Source: Oenanthe sinensis (taxonomy: Eukaryota; Streptophyta; Magnoliopsida; Apiales; Apiaceae). Taken from it: a DNA stretch of 64,000 bases. The stretch lies in contig CM053801.1 in the NCBI GenBank assembly GCA_028671895.1, positions 39,188,836-39,252,835 of the forward strand. Direction: 5' to 3'. Shown piece after piece: positions 1 to 10,230 of this stretch (positions within the stretch are counted from its first letter, which is position 1; each line of letters opens with the position of its first letter). The notes below the pieces were generated by a model. The model was not told where the DNA came from. It saw only the letters and a program-made list of their open reading frames with translations, and did no database searches. A program made the translations under genes and the position numbers.

Positions 1-562
1 GTTAAGGATGTATATGAAAAAGTAAAACAAGTTGACTTTGTGGATAAGCCCAAGAGAGCAGTTGAAGATATCGAGAGAAATGTCTCGAAAGTTATGGAAT
101 TTATGCAAAGAGTTGTGAAAGGTGGTGCTTCTAAGTTGAAGGAGGAGGGGCAAGAGCATGCTAACCCCTTAGGAGAAATGAGAGAGAAAGTAGCAGATGG
201 TGCTAAAGATGGTGGTTATAAGATGAAAGAAACAGCCAAATGGGCAGGAGGATTAGCTTCGGATAGTTTGAAAGAAGGTGCTCATATGGTCCAAGACATG
301 GCTGAGAAAACTACTGTCAAGACACACCGAAGCATAACAGATAGGTTGAAGGATGTGTTATCATATTCTGGTGGGATTAATTCGATGATAGGTGTGGTTC
401 ATTTGCTAGGATTTTCGATGGCTTTTGGGATGTCAATGTGGATGACTTTTGCTTCCTCTTATATTCTGGGAGACCTCTACCAAGACAACAATTTGGCATG
501 TTGCAAAGCAAAGTATATCCTGTTTATTTTAAAGTTCAGTCTTGCTCTGTAGGTGTTGCTTT
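1..562 (+). pseudogene. 5' part of a host LEA-like / TMEM205 (DUF4149)-type membrane protein gene, cut by a retrotransposon
   Basis: The frame is open from base 1, so the gene starts upstream of the window. The first ~110 residues are a charged, Lys/Glu/Ala-rich amphipathic stretch like LEA proteins (for example KDGGYKMKETAKWAGG). Then comes a hydrophobic part, GVVHLLGFSMAFGMSMWMTF, typical of the TMEM205/DUF4149 domain. The frame shifts by -1 between about 460 and 477: after SSYILG the family-like continuation (LPRQQFGMLQSKVYPVYFK) is in another frame, so the first frame stops at 552. The second frame runs into the retrotransposon at 563, and its continuation lies at 10506 and at 18655. Plant proteins with this LEA plus DUF4149 layout are known; their role, probably in stress or seeds, is inferred. 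The frameshift and the insertion make this copy a likely pseudogene, although a sequencing error at the shift cannot be excluded. Confidence 0.8.
558..562. repeat. Target-site duplication GCTTT, left copy
   Basis: GCTTT directly precedes the LTR start TGTTAGAATTC. The same five bases follow the LTR end CCAACA at 10506-10510, and a one-base variant (ACTTT) follows the third LTR end at 18655. Five base pairs is the usual size for Ty1/copia integration. The pair brackets the whole 563-10505 complex. Confidence 0.85.
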
Positions 563-1270
563 TGTTAGAATTCAAACCCTCTTGTCAATGAAACGCTGGC
601 AGCTAGTTTAATTATAATTTAAAAAATAAAAACCATGCAGATTCATGCACACAGCAGCCAACAAGAAGAGTAAATGCAGTAGAAAAAAATTCCAGGATTA
701 CTGGGGTTACATAAATACAAGCAGCTGTGTGTATAAAAGGATAAGTAGCTGGCCAGTCAATTTTTTAGTGCTTCTGGATAATAATAGTATGAATTGAAGC
801 AGATGACAGCTAGATGGTGGCAATGTAACAACATTGAAAACTGGAGGTCAATTCAAATCCTGGAATTAAGGTGGGCATTGCAGAAAAATAAGGACAACGG
901 TTCTTTGAATAGTATGTGTGAATGTAGTATCACATACGTGTGTGATAATCCTTGAAAGGTGGCAATTGTCTTGGTAGGCTGCATGGGAAAACAAACAGCA
1001 ACATACTTAAGCAGTTACATAAGTATTCCGAAGCCTATAAAAAAGGCTGTTATGTATTGTTTTCAGGTACACCAAGTAAAAAAGAAATATACCGAGTGAA
1101 ATAGTTGTAGAGAAAAAATAGAGTAGAAGCTCAGTTAGAGAAAAAGGTTGTAGCCTTGTGTAACAAAAGAAAGTTGTAGCAGTGTTCCTGTTTGAGTAAA
1201 AAATATAAGTGTATTTGTGTTATACAATTTTTTTAAAATATTTGTTCAAGGCCCATCTACGTTTCCAACA
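563..1270 (+). repeat. R1 copia LTR, 5' copy
   Basis: This 708-bp LTR runs from TGTTAGAATTC to TTTCCAACA and is followed by a degenerate tRNA-Met primer site. Related copies lie at 2824-3520 (minus strand), 10231-10505 (truncated) and 17053-18654 (interrupted). Two TATA-like sites are visible, TATAAAAGG near 733 and CTATAAAAAAGG near 1036. The latter sits inside a short hairpin (AGCCT...AGGCT). A near-perfect 20-bp palindrome with an ACGT core is at 928-947. The short forward and reverse ORFs here are not genes. Confidence 0.9.
928..947. promoter_or_regulatory. Palindromic ACGT-core element in the R1 LTR
   Basis: TATCACATACGTGTGTGATA pairs with its own reverse complement at 18 of 20 positions and contains ACGTG, the core bound by plant bZIP (ABRE/G-box) factors. 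It is retained at 3136-3155 and 17429-17448. A transcriptional role is inferred. Confidence 0.45.
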
Positions 1271-1272
1271 AG

Positions 1273-1284
1273 TGGCATTAGAGC
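1273..1284 (+). other. Degenerate primer-binding site of R1
   Basis: TGGCATTAGAGC, two bases after the LTR end, matches the canonical initiator tRNA-Met primer site TGGTATCAGAGC at 10 of 12 positions. It fixes the LTR/internal boundary and the plus orientation. Confidence 0.75.
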
Positions 1285-1304
1285 TAAGGTTATGTCCGGA
1301 AAAA

Positions 1305-2823
1305 ATGGCGAATATGATACAACCGTAAATCCCGAAATTGACGGCAATAAATTATGGGAACTAGAGTATCCAAATGAAGGTATTGCTCGGTTCTTACGAT
1401 AATTGAGATATTGTCGAAAGTGGGTATAGTGAGCCCGTAGATGCAGCCGCTGAAGCAGTTCTTCCAAATGCCGAGATGATGGCGTTAAAGGAGTCCCGTA
1501 AAAAAGACAGAAAAGCATTGTTTATAATTTTTCAAGGTGTCAACAAATCAGCCTTTGAAAAAATCTAGGAAATCAAAACAACAAAAGAAGCATGGGAGAT
1601 TTTGCAAAAATCTTTCCAAGGTATTGAAAAAGTAAAAAAGGTGCGGCTGCAAGTGCTACGTGGGGAGTTCGAAAATATAAAAATGAAAAGTTCAGAAAAT
1701 ATTAGCGAATATGTTACTCGTTTGAAAACATTGACAAATGAAATTAAAAGAAACGGCGAAAGTCTCAATGATGTTCGGGTCATGGAAAAATTGCTTCGTT
1801 CATTGACAAGAAAATTTGATTATGTCGTGACATCTATCGAATAATCAAAAGATTTGTCCACAATTACAATTGATGAACTTGTGGGTTCTCTTCAAGCCCA
1901 TGAGAAATGAATGAATCAATATGATGATACGAGCCATTTGGAAAAGGCGTTGCAGAGTAAAGTGTCCATCGGTGAAAATTCAAGCAGTAACAATTTTTCA
2001 CGTGGCAGAGGTGGCTATAGAGGTGGCTACCGAGGAGGACGAGGACGAGGAAGACAACCGTTCAATAGAAGCCAGAAAAATGAAGGTTATCAGCCACCTG
2101 GTCGTGGTCAAAATTTTAGAGGGCGAGGAAGAGGCAATTTTCAAAAAAGAGGTGATAAGTCTCAATTTCAATGTTACAATTGTAATAAGTATGGTCATTT
2201 CAGTTATGAGTGTAGATCCCCGAAGGTGGAAGAAAGCAGTCATTTTGCAGCAACAAAAGAAGACAAAGATGTGGGTTCTGCTATGTTTCTCACATACAAA
2301 GGTGACGAGGAAGGCAAGAAAAATATTTGGTATCTTGATTCAGGTGCCAGCAATCACATGTGTGGTCACAAGGAATTTTTTACGGAAATAGGTGACACTG
2401 TCAATGGGGAAGTTACTTTTGGTGACTTGTCAAAAATTTCAGTCAAAGGCAAAGGTACAATTTCGATTGTATTGAAAAATGGTGAGAAGAAAGATATCAA
2501 TGATGTGTATTATATACCTGCTTTAAAAAATAATATCATCAGTCTTGGTTAACTCGTGGAGAAAGGATATAATATACAAATGCAAGATAATTCTCTCATT
2601 ATCAGAAGTGCTTAAAGTCGGTCATTAAAAATGATTCGTGGTTATGGCATTTGAGATTTGGTCATCTTGGATTTTCTGGCTTGAAATTATTATAAAAAAC
2701 AAAGATGGTGGAAGGTTTGCCAGCAATCACTTAACCAAATCAGTTGTGTGAAGCGTGTGTTAAAGGGAAGCAGCATCGAAAAAGTTTTCCCGTTGGAAAA
2801 TCATGGAGAACCAGGATACCACT
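1305..2823 (+). pseudogene. gag-pol: R1 gag, protease and integrase N-terminus (broken)
   Basis: Gag begins at the ATG at 1305, just after the primer site. It carries the copia gag (UBN2-like) domain, an Arg/Gly-rich stretch (residues GGYRGGYRGGRGRGR) and an intact CX2CX4HX4C zinc knuckle, CYNCNKYGHFSYEC. The protease follows, with the active site LDSGASNH. Stops interrupt the frame at about 1326, 1356, 1407, 1566, 1842, 1908 and 2550; most are C-to-T or G-to-A changes of Gln, Trp or Arg codons. A short stretch of integrase N-terminus (WHLRFGHL type, LCEACVKGK) follows out of frame. Coding ends abruptly at 2823, where a minus-strand LTR begins. RT and RNase H are absent from this part. This is a dead fragment. 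Confidence 0.88.
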
Positions 2824-3520
2824 TGTTGGAAACGTAGATGGGCCTTGAACAAATATTAAAAACAAATTGTATAACACAAATACACTTATATTTTTTACTC
2901 AAACAGGAACACTGCTACAACTTTCTTTTGTTACACAAGGCTACAACCTTTTTCTCTAACTGAGCTTCTGCTCTAAAACTATTTCATTCGGTATATTTCT
3001 TTTTTACTTGGTGTACTTGAAAACAATACATAGCAACCTTTTTTATAGGCTTCAGAATACTTATGTAACTGCTTATGTATGTTAATATTTGTTTGTCCAT
3101 GCAGACTACCAAGACAATTGCCACCTTTCAAGGATTATCACACACGTATGTGATACTACATTCACACATAATATTCAAAGAACTGTTGTCCTTATTTTTC
3201 TGTAGTGCCCACCTTAATTCCAGGATTTGAATTGACCTCCAGTTTTCAATGTTGCTACATTGCCACCATCTAGCTGTCACTTGCTTCAGTTCATACTATT
3301 ATTATCCAGAAGCACTAAAAAATTGAATAGCCATCTACTTATCCTTTTATACACACAGCTGCTTGTATTTATGTAAACCCAGTATTCCTGGAGTTTTTGT
3401 CTACTGCATTTACTCTTCTTGTTGGCTGCTGTGTGCATTAATCTGCATGATTTTTATTTTTTAAATTATAATTAAACTAGCTGCCAGCGTTTTAATGACA
3501 AGAGGGTTTGAATTCTAACA
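2824..3520 (-). repeat. R1 LTR in minus orientation (3' LTR of the minus-strand element)
   Basis: This 697-bp block is the reverse complement of the 563-1270 LTR. On the plus strand it reads TGTTGGAAACG to GAATTCTAACA. On the minus strand it follows a polypurine tract and RNase H, so it is a 3' LTR. It abuts the plus-strand integrase fragment at 2823. Confidence 0.9.
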
Positions 3521-3535
3521 CTCCCCCTCAAACCC
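3521..3535 (-). other. Polypurine tract of the minus-strand R1 element
   Basis: On the minus strand this reads GGGTTTGAGGGGGAG immediately before the LTR start. It is the normal place for priming of plus-strand DNA. The same tract lies at 17041-17052 in the plus-strand copy. Confidence 0.85.
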
Positions 3536-5147
3536 GACTTCGCATTCCTAGTTTCTCTTGTATTTTCTGAAACACATCCGGCTTTACCGGCTTCGTGAAA
3601 ATATCTGCTAAATTTTCTTCAGTCCTGCAGTGCACCAGCTCCACAATTTTATCATTCACCTGTTCTCGAATAAAATGATATTTTATATTTATGTGCTTGC
3701 TTCGACTGTGGGACACTGGATTTTTCACGAGAGAAATAGCAGATTTACTATCTACATAAATAGTAACCGGATCATTCTTGGCAAGATTTAACTCTCCCAA
3801 TATGTAGCCTATCCACATAGCTTGACATGCGCATGCTGCTGCTATGATGTATTCTGCTTCACATGTTGACAAAGCAACTGTTTGTTGCTTCTTTGAAGAC
3901 CACGAAAATATTGTTGAACTGATATGAAAAGCATATCCCGAAGTGCTTTTCCCGTCATCCAAATCACCACCATAATCACTGTCTGAATAGCCAACTAATT
4001 TTGAATCTTGAAAATGTGTGTAAAATAAACCATGATTAATTGTACCTTTAATATATCTCAAAATTCTTTTAGCTGCCATGAAATGATCTTGCTTCGGCTT
4101 TTCCATGTACCTACTAACCAGTCCCACTGCATACATAATATCGGGACGAGTGAAAGTTAAGTACCTCAGACTTCCAACCAAGCTTTTGAACAATGTCAGA
4201 TTTACCAACTCTCTTGTTGAATCAACACAAAGTTTTATGCATGCTTCTGCAGGCGTATTCACTAGCTTGCATTCTTCCATTCTGAATTTTTTAAGGATTT
4301 AATCAGCATATTTTTTCTGTGACATAAAAATCCCATCTTTGCTTTGCTTCACTTCAACTCCAAGAAAGAACGACATTTGACCAATATCTGTCATATCAAA
4401 TTCGTTAGTCATAACTTTCTTAAAGTCATCAAACATACCAGAGTTGTTGCCAGTAAAAATCATGTCATCCACGTATAAATACACGATCATAATATCTCCA
4501 TTTGAATTTGTTTTTGTGTAGAGTGCATGCTCGTACGGACTCTTCAAAAAATCATGCTTCTGAAAATATTCATCAACCCTAGTGTTCCATGCTTGCGGGG
4601 CTTGCTTCAACCCGTACAGTGCTTTCTTTAGCCGGTAGACTTTATCTTCCAGGCCTTTTTGAATATATCCGGGAGGTTACTCAATGTAGACTTCTTCTTC
4701 GAGATAACCATTTAGAAATGCTGACTTCACATCCATCTGATAAATCTTCCACTGCTTCTGAGCTACAATTGCTGTAAGAAGTCGTATAATATCAACTCTT
4801 GCAACTATAGCAAATAGCTCATCGTAGTCAATCCCGTATCTCTCCTTGTAGCCTTTAGCAACTAGCCTTGCCTTGTACTTTTCAACTTTTCCTTCTTGAT
4901 TGGTCTTTGTTTTGTAGACCCATTTGACACCAATTGCTTTATTTCCTTCTAGAAGATCTATGAGCTCCCAAGTATCATTTTTCTTGATTGCATCAATTTC
5001 TTCATTCATGGCTTTGTTCCATTTGCTTTCTTCAGAATCTTCCTCAAATGTCACTAGATCACATACATCCATTAAACAAAATAATGAATAATCAAATGTT
5101 GTTTGTATCGGACTTGTTGCATCATAGATGTCATTCACACTCCGCAT
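3528..5147 (-). pseudogene. pol: R1 reverse transcriptase and RNase H, minus-strand element
   Basis: This is a copia RT in one frame: KWVYKTKTNQEGK, DVKSAFLNGYLEEEVY, LYGLKQAP and the catalytic YVDD (LYLYVDDMIF). RNase H follows with YSDSDYGG, STCEAEY and the C-terminal NLADIFTKPV. Only two stops break the frame, near 4676 and 4281. Both are Gln CAA changed to TAA relative to sister copies and family consensus. The gene ends next to the polypurine tract, as expected for a copia pol. It is one of the better preserved pol segments here but cannot make a full polyprotein. Confidence 0.9.
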
Positions 5148-5219
5148 TTTTCTTGGTACTCCCCATGAACTACTATTTCTACTGCTGCTTCCTGAACTCG
5201 ATGGTGTTGAAGCAGAAGT

Positions 5220-6240
5220 TTATTGATTTGGACTTTGGGGAGGAGTTGGATCATCTTCTCCGCCATCTTCAATGTTGGAGTCATCACCGTCATCATCATC
5301 ATCATTAAAAAATAAACTAGTAATTTTCCTTTCCTCTTCGCTCCATTTCCAATAATCGGATTCATCGAACTCAACATCTCGAGAAATGATTAATTTCTTT
5401 GTGAGGGGATTATAGAGTTGGTAAGCCTTGCTTCTTTTGTCATATCCGGTAAAGATGCACTTCTCGCCTTTATCATCCAGCTTCTTTCTTTTCTGATCGG
5501 GAACATGTGCATATGCAATGCACCGAAAAATTCTGAGATGTCCAACTGATGGTTTTCTACCACTCCATGCTTCATTTGGAGTTTTGTTTCTAACACTTTT
5601 TGTTGGACATCGATTCAGCAAATAAACTGCACATAGAACGGCTTCGGCCCAGAAATTCCTTGGCATATGCTTTGCTTTCACCATGCTCTTTGCCATGTCT
5701 AGAATGGTGCGATTCTTCCTCTCTGTAACACCATTTTGTTATGGAGTATATGCCGTTTTCAACTGGTGATTAATTTCATGTGCCCTGCAGAAGCTTCTAA
5801 AGAGATTTGAAGTATACTCGCCTCCTCTATCTGATCTGAGTGTCTTCAAATAATGACCACTTTGTTTTTCTGCCAATGCTTTGAACTCCTTGAATTTATC
5901 AAGGGCCTCCGACTTTTCTTTCAGAATATATACCCAACTTTTCCTGCTAAAGTCATCAATAAATGTTAGGTAATACCTGTTTCCGCCAAGAGATGTAATA
6001 TCAAATGGACCAGCAATATTAATGTGAACAATCTCTAACGGCCTCCTGGCTCTCCATGTTTTTCCAATTGGAAAACTTTGTCGATGCTGCTTCCCTTTAA
6101 CACACGCTTCACACAACTGATTTGGTTCAGTGATTGCTGGCAAACCTTCCACCATCTTTGTTTTTGATAATAATTTCAAGCCAGAAAATCCAAGATGACC
6201 AAATCTCAAATGCCATAACCACGAACAATTTTTAATGACC
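5220..6240 (-). pseudogene. pol: R1 integrase, minus-strand element
   Basis: The segment holds the zinc-binding HHCC region (RFGHLG...LCEACVKGKQHRQSF). The catalytic core follows: the first Asp in IVHINIAGPFD (here changed to Asn), FIDDFSRKSWVYI, LRSDRGGEY, then ERKNRT-type sequence and the copia C-terminal part LFNDDDDDGDD. It shares one frame with the downstream RT. Two stops near 5737 and 5218 are CAA to TAA. The Asp run is encoded by a GAT repeat whose length differs between copies. DNA strand transfer is the known family role; the stops and the Asp-to-Asn change make activity unlikely. Confidence 0.88.
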
Positions 6241-6244
6241 GACT

Positions 6245-7355
6245 TTAAGCACTTCTGATAATGAGAGAATTATCCTGCATTTGTATATTATATCCTTTTT
6301 CCACGAGTTGACCAAGACTGATGATATTATTTTTTAAAGCAGGTATATAATACACATCATTGATATCTTTCTTCTCACCATTTTTCAATACAATCGAAAT
6401 TGTACCTTTGCCTTTGACTGGAATTTTTGAAGAGTCACCAAAAGTAACTTCTCCATTGACAGTGTCGTCTATTTCCGTAAAAAATTCCTTGTGACCACAT
6501 GTGTGATTGCTGGCACCTGAATCAAGATACCAAATATTTTTCTTGCCTTCCTCGTCTCCTTTGTATGTGAGAAACATAGCAGAACCCACATCTTTGTCTT
6601 CTTTTGCTGCTGCAAAATGACTGCTTTCTTCCACCTTCGAGGATCTACACTCATAACTGAAATGACCATACTTATTATAATTGTAAAATTGAAATTGAGA
6701 CTTATCACTTTTTTTTTAAAATTGCCTCTTCCTCGGCCTCTAAAATTTTGACCACGACCAGGTGGCTGATAACCTTCATTTTTCTGGCCTCTATTGAACG
6801 GTTGTGTTCCTCGTCCTCATCGGTATCCACCTCTATAGCCACCTCTACAACGTGAAAAATTGCTACTGCTTGAATTTTCACCGATGGAGACCTTGCTCTG
6901 CAACGCCTTTTCCAAATGGCTCGTATCATCATATTAATTCATTCGTTGCTCATGGGCTTGAAGAGAACCCACAAGTTCATCAATTGTAATTGTAGACAAA
7001 TTTTTTGATTCTTCGATAGATGTCACGACATAATCAAATTTTCTTGTCAACGAACGAAACAATTTTTCCATGACTCGAACATCATCGAGACTTTCACCAT
7101 TTCTTTTAATTTCATTTGTCAATGTTTTCAAACGAGTAACATATTTGCCAATATTTTCTGAACTTTTCATTTTTATATTTTCCAACTCCCCACGTAGCAC
7201 TTGCAGCCGCACCTTTTTTTACTTTTTCAACACCTTGGAAAGATTTTTACAAAATCTCTCATGCTTTTTTTGTTGTTTTGACTTCCGAGATTTTTTCAAA
7301 GGTTGATTCGTCGACACCTTGAAAAATTGTAAACAAAGCTTTTCTGTCTTTTTTA
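6245..7355 (-). pseudogene. gag: R1 gag and protease, minus-strand element, 5'-truncated
   Basis: On the minus strand the gag starts mid-domain at KKDRKALF-like sequence and continues through the UBN2-like region (LRGELENIKMKSSENIG, RVMEKLFRSLTRKFD), the Gly/Arg-rich region and a zinc knuckle with one Cys changed to Tyr. Protease WYLDSGASNHTCGH follows. A homopolymer run near 6712-6720 marks a frameshift. The first ~50 gag residues, the primer site and the 5' LTR are missing. The sequence instead runs into the captured plus-strand segment at about 7355. Protease and integrase are separated by the same out-of-frame deletion seen in the other two copies (near 2610 and 13065). Confidence 0.85.
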
Positions 7356-7665
7356 TAGATGAGATGAAGAAGAACATTGAAGACCAGCTTATTCGCATAT
7401 TACAATCTCAAAATCAACAAATATCAAGCGATGATTCACAAAAACATTTTGTAACCAAAATAACAGGTCACGCTCGATTTCATCGGGCTCCTGTAGTTAC
7501 TTCTTGTTCGGTACCATCTGAACCAATAAACACTTTATTATCGAAGAAAATTATAAAATGTATCGATAGTAATAATTCGTCTGGGAGCAGCTCCTTGATT
7601 TGCGGAGAAGAAGACACTATTTCCAATGGTAAGTCGTTGTTTTCCGCTCCTCCACTGCGCAGGTT
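7356..7665 (+). other. Captured non-retroviral segment, copy 1, in frame with gag
   Basis: This stretch has no similarity I can see to R1 LTR, gag or pol. It is absent from the 5' copy of R1, where the primer site is followed within about 20 bp by gag. It is open in one frame (for example DQLIRILQSQNQQISS, SNNSSGSSSL, LRRFCPKK) and runs directly into gag at 7679 without a stop. A diverged second copy lies at 14170-14480. The coding-like composition (Ser-rich, then a basic end) suggests a transduced host exon, but I do not recognise the source. Boundaries are approximate to about 5 bp. Confidence 0.6.
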
Positions 7666-7678
7666 CTGTCCGAAAAAA

Positions 7679-8036
7679 ATGGCTAATATGATACAATCGC
7701 AAATCCCGAAATTGACGGTAATAAATTATGGGAACTGGAGTATCCAAATGAAGGTGTTTCTCGGTTCTTACTCTAACTGGGATATTGTCGAAAGTGGGTA
7801 TAGGGAGTCCGTAGATGCAGCCGTTGAAGCAATGAAAAGTTGGGTATATATTCTGAAAGAAAAGTCGGAGGCCCTTGATAAATTCAAGGAGTTCAAAGCA
7901 CTGGCAGAAAAACAAAGTGGTCGTTATTTGAAGACACTCAGATCAGATAGAGGAGACGAGTATACTTCAAATCTCTTTAGAAGCTCTGCAGGGCACATGG
8001 AATTAATCACCAGTTGACAACGGCATATACTCCATA
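7679..8036 (+). pseudogene. Chimeric gag N-terminus joined to integrase core, copy 1
   Basis: About 50 codons of gag (from MANMIQSQIPK; NYGNWSIQMKVFLGSY) end at VDAAVEAM and are joined in frame to integrase KSWVYILKEKSEALDKF. The rest of gag, protease and the integrase N-terminus are skipped. The join has a short GCAG-type microhomology. Together with the upstream captured segment this gives a 232-codon open frame (7319-8017). A deletion frameshift follows FRSS, then in-frame stops replace the two Gln codons at about 8034. The same join is present at about 14645 in copy 2, so it predates the duplication. Confidence 0.8.
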
Positions 8037-8639
8037 ATAAAATGGTGTTGCAGAGAGGAAGAATCGCACCATTCTAGACATGGCAAGGAGCATGGTGAAG
8101 CAAAGCATATGCCGAGGAATTTCTGGGTTGAAGCCGTTCTATGTTAAGTTTATTTGCTGAATCGTTGTCCAACAAAAAGTGTTAGAAAAAAGACTCCAAA
8201 TGAAGCATGGAGTGGTAGCAAACCACCAGTTGGACATCTCAGAATTTTTGGGTGCATTGCATATGCACATGTTCCCGATCAGAAAAGAAAGAAGCTGGAT
8301 AATAAAGGCGAGAAGTACATCTTTACCAGATATGACAAAAGAAGCAAGGCTTACCGACTCTATAATCCCCTCACAAAGAAATTAATCATTTCTCGAGATG
8401 TTGAGTTCGATGAATCCGATTATTGGAAATGGAGCGAAGAGGAAAGAAAAATTGCTGGTTTATTTTTTAATGATGATGATGATGACGTGATGACTCCAAC
8501 ATTGAAGATGGAGGAGAAGATGATCCAACTCCTCCCTAAAGTCCAAATCAACAAACTCCTGCTTCAATACCATCGAGTTCAGGAAGCAGTAGTAGCAACA
8601 ATAGTTCAGGGGGAACACCAAGAAAAATGCGGAGTCTGA
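8037..8639 (+). pseudogene. pol: R1 integrase C-terminal part, copy 1
   Basis: It continues the integrase core (ERKNRT, then LNRCPTKSVRKKTPNEAWSG, HLRIFGCIAYAHVPDQ, YNPLTKKLIISRDVEFDE). A base missing after the GAT repeat near 8485 shifts the frame. The same loss is present in copy 2 (about 15290) but not in the minus-strand copy, so it is shared ancestry of the two plus copies. Confidence 0.82.
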
Positions 8640-10230
8640 ATGACATCTATGATGCAACAAGTCCGGTACAAACAACATCTGATTATTCATTATTTTGTTT
8701 AATGGCTGAATGTGATCCAGTGACATTTGAGGAAGCTTCTGAAGAAAGCAAATGGAACAAAGCCATGGATGAAGAAATTGGTGCAATCAAGAAGAATGAT
8801 ACTTGGGAGCTCATAGGTCTTCCAGAAGGACACAAAACAATTGGTGTCAAATGGGTTTACAAAACAAATACCAATCAAGAAGGAAAAGTTGAAAAGTACA
8901 AGGCAATGCTAGTTGCTAAAGGCTACAAGCAGAGATACGGGATTGACTACGATGAGGTATTTGCTCCAGTTGCAAGAGTTGGTATTATACGACTTCTTAC
9001 AACAATTGTAGCTCAGAATCAGTGGAAGATTTATCAGATGGATGTGAAGTCAGCATTTCTAAATGGTTATCTCGAAGAAGTAGTTTACATTGAGCAACCT
9101 CCCGGATATATTCAAAAAGGCTAGGAAGATAAAGTCTACCGGCTAAAGAAAGTACTGTACGGGTTGAAGCAAGCCCCGCGAGCATGTAAAACTAGGGTTG
9201 ATGAATATTTTCAGAAGCATGATTTTGTGAAGAGTCCGTACGAGCATGCTCTCTACACAAAAATAAATTCAAAGGGAGATATTATGATGGTGTGCTTATA
9301 CGTGGACGACATGATTTTTACTTGCAACAACCCTGGTATGTTTGATGACTTTAAGAAAGTTATGACTAACAAATTTGAGATGACAGATATTGGTCAAATG
9401 TCGTAGTTTCTTGGAGTCAAAGTGAAGCAAAGCAAAGATGGGATTTTTATGTCACAGAAAAAATATGCTGATTAAATCCTTAAAAAATTCAGAATGGAAG
9501 AATGCAAGCTAGTGAATACGCCTGCAGAAGCATGCATAAAACTTAGTGTTAATTTAACAAGAGAGTTGGTAAATCCGACATTGTTCAAAAGCTTGGTTGG
9601 AAGTCTGAGGTACCTAACTTTCACTCGTCCCGATATTATGTATGCATTGGGACTGGTTAGTAAGTATATGGAAAAGTCGAAGCAAGATCATTTCATGGAA
9701 GCTAAAAGAATTTTGAGATATATTAAAGGTACAATTAATCATGGTTTATTTTACACACATTCTCAAGATTCAAAATTAGTTGGTTATTCAGAAAGTGATT
9801 ATGGTGGTGATTTGGATGACGGGAAAAGCACTTCGGGATATGCTTTTCATATCGGTTCATCAATATTTTCGTGGTCTTCAAAGAAGCAACAAACAGTTGC
9901 TTTGTCAACATGTGAAGCAGAATACATCGTAGCAGCAGCATGCGCATGTCAAGCAATGTGTGCTACATATTGGGCGAGTTAAATCTTGCCAAGAATGATC
10001 CGGTTACTATTTACGAGAATAATAAATCTGTTATTTCTCTCGCGAAAAATCCCGTGTCCCACAGTCGAAGCAAGCACATAAATATAAAATATTATTTTAT
10101 TCGAGAAGAGGTGAATGATAAAATTGTGGAGCTGGTGCACTGCAGGACTGAAGAAAATTTAGCGGATATTTTCACGAAGCCGGTAATGCCGAATGTGTTT
10201 CAGAAAATGAAAGAGAAACTGGGAAAATAA
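8627..10230 (+). pseudogene. pol: R1 reverse transcriptase and RNase H, copy 1
   Basis: RT motifs are KWVYKTNTNQEGK, MDVKSAFLNGYLEE, GLKQAP and YVDD in VCLYVDDMIF. RNase H motifs are YSESDYGG, STCEAEYIVAA and NLADIFTKPV. Stops lie near 9121 (CAG to TAG), 9404 and 9474 (CAA to TAA), and a small deletion near 9960 shifts the frame. The stop at 9474 (GATTAAATC) is shared with the minus-strand element near 4281 but not with copy 2 (GAGCAAATC at about 16270). The 3' end lacks the polypurine tract because of the deletion that joins RNase H to the LTR at 10230. Confidence 0.87.

Noticed and set aside
1921..2391. A 156-codon frame overlapping R1 gag in another phase.
   Set aside because: It is a shadow of the gag Arg/Gly-rich and knuckle region; similar shadows appear in every gag copy.
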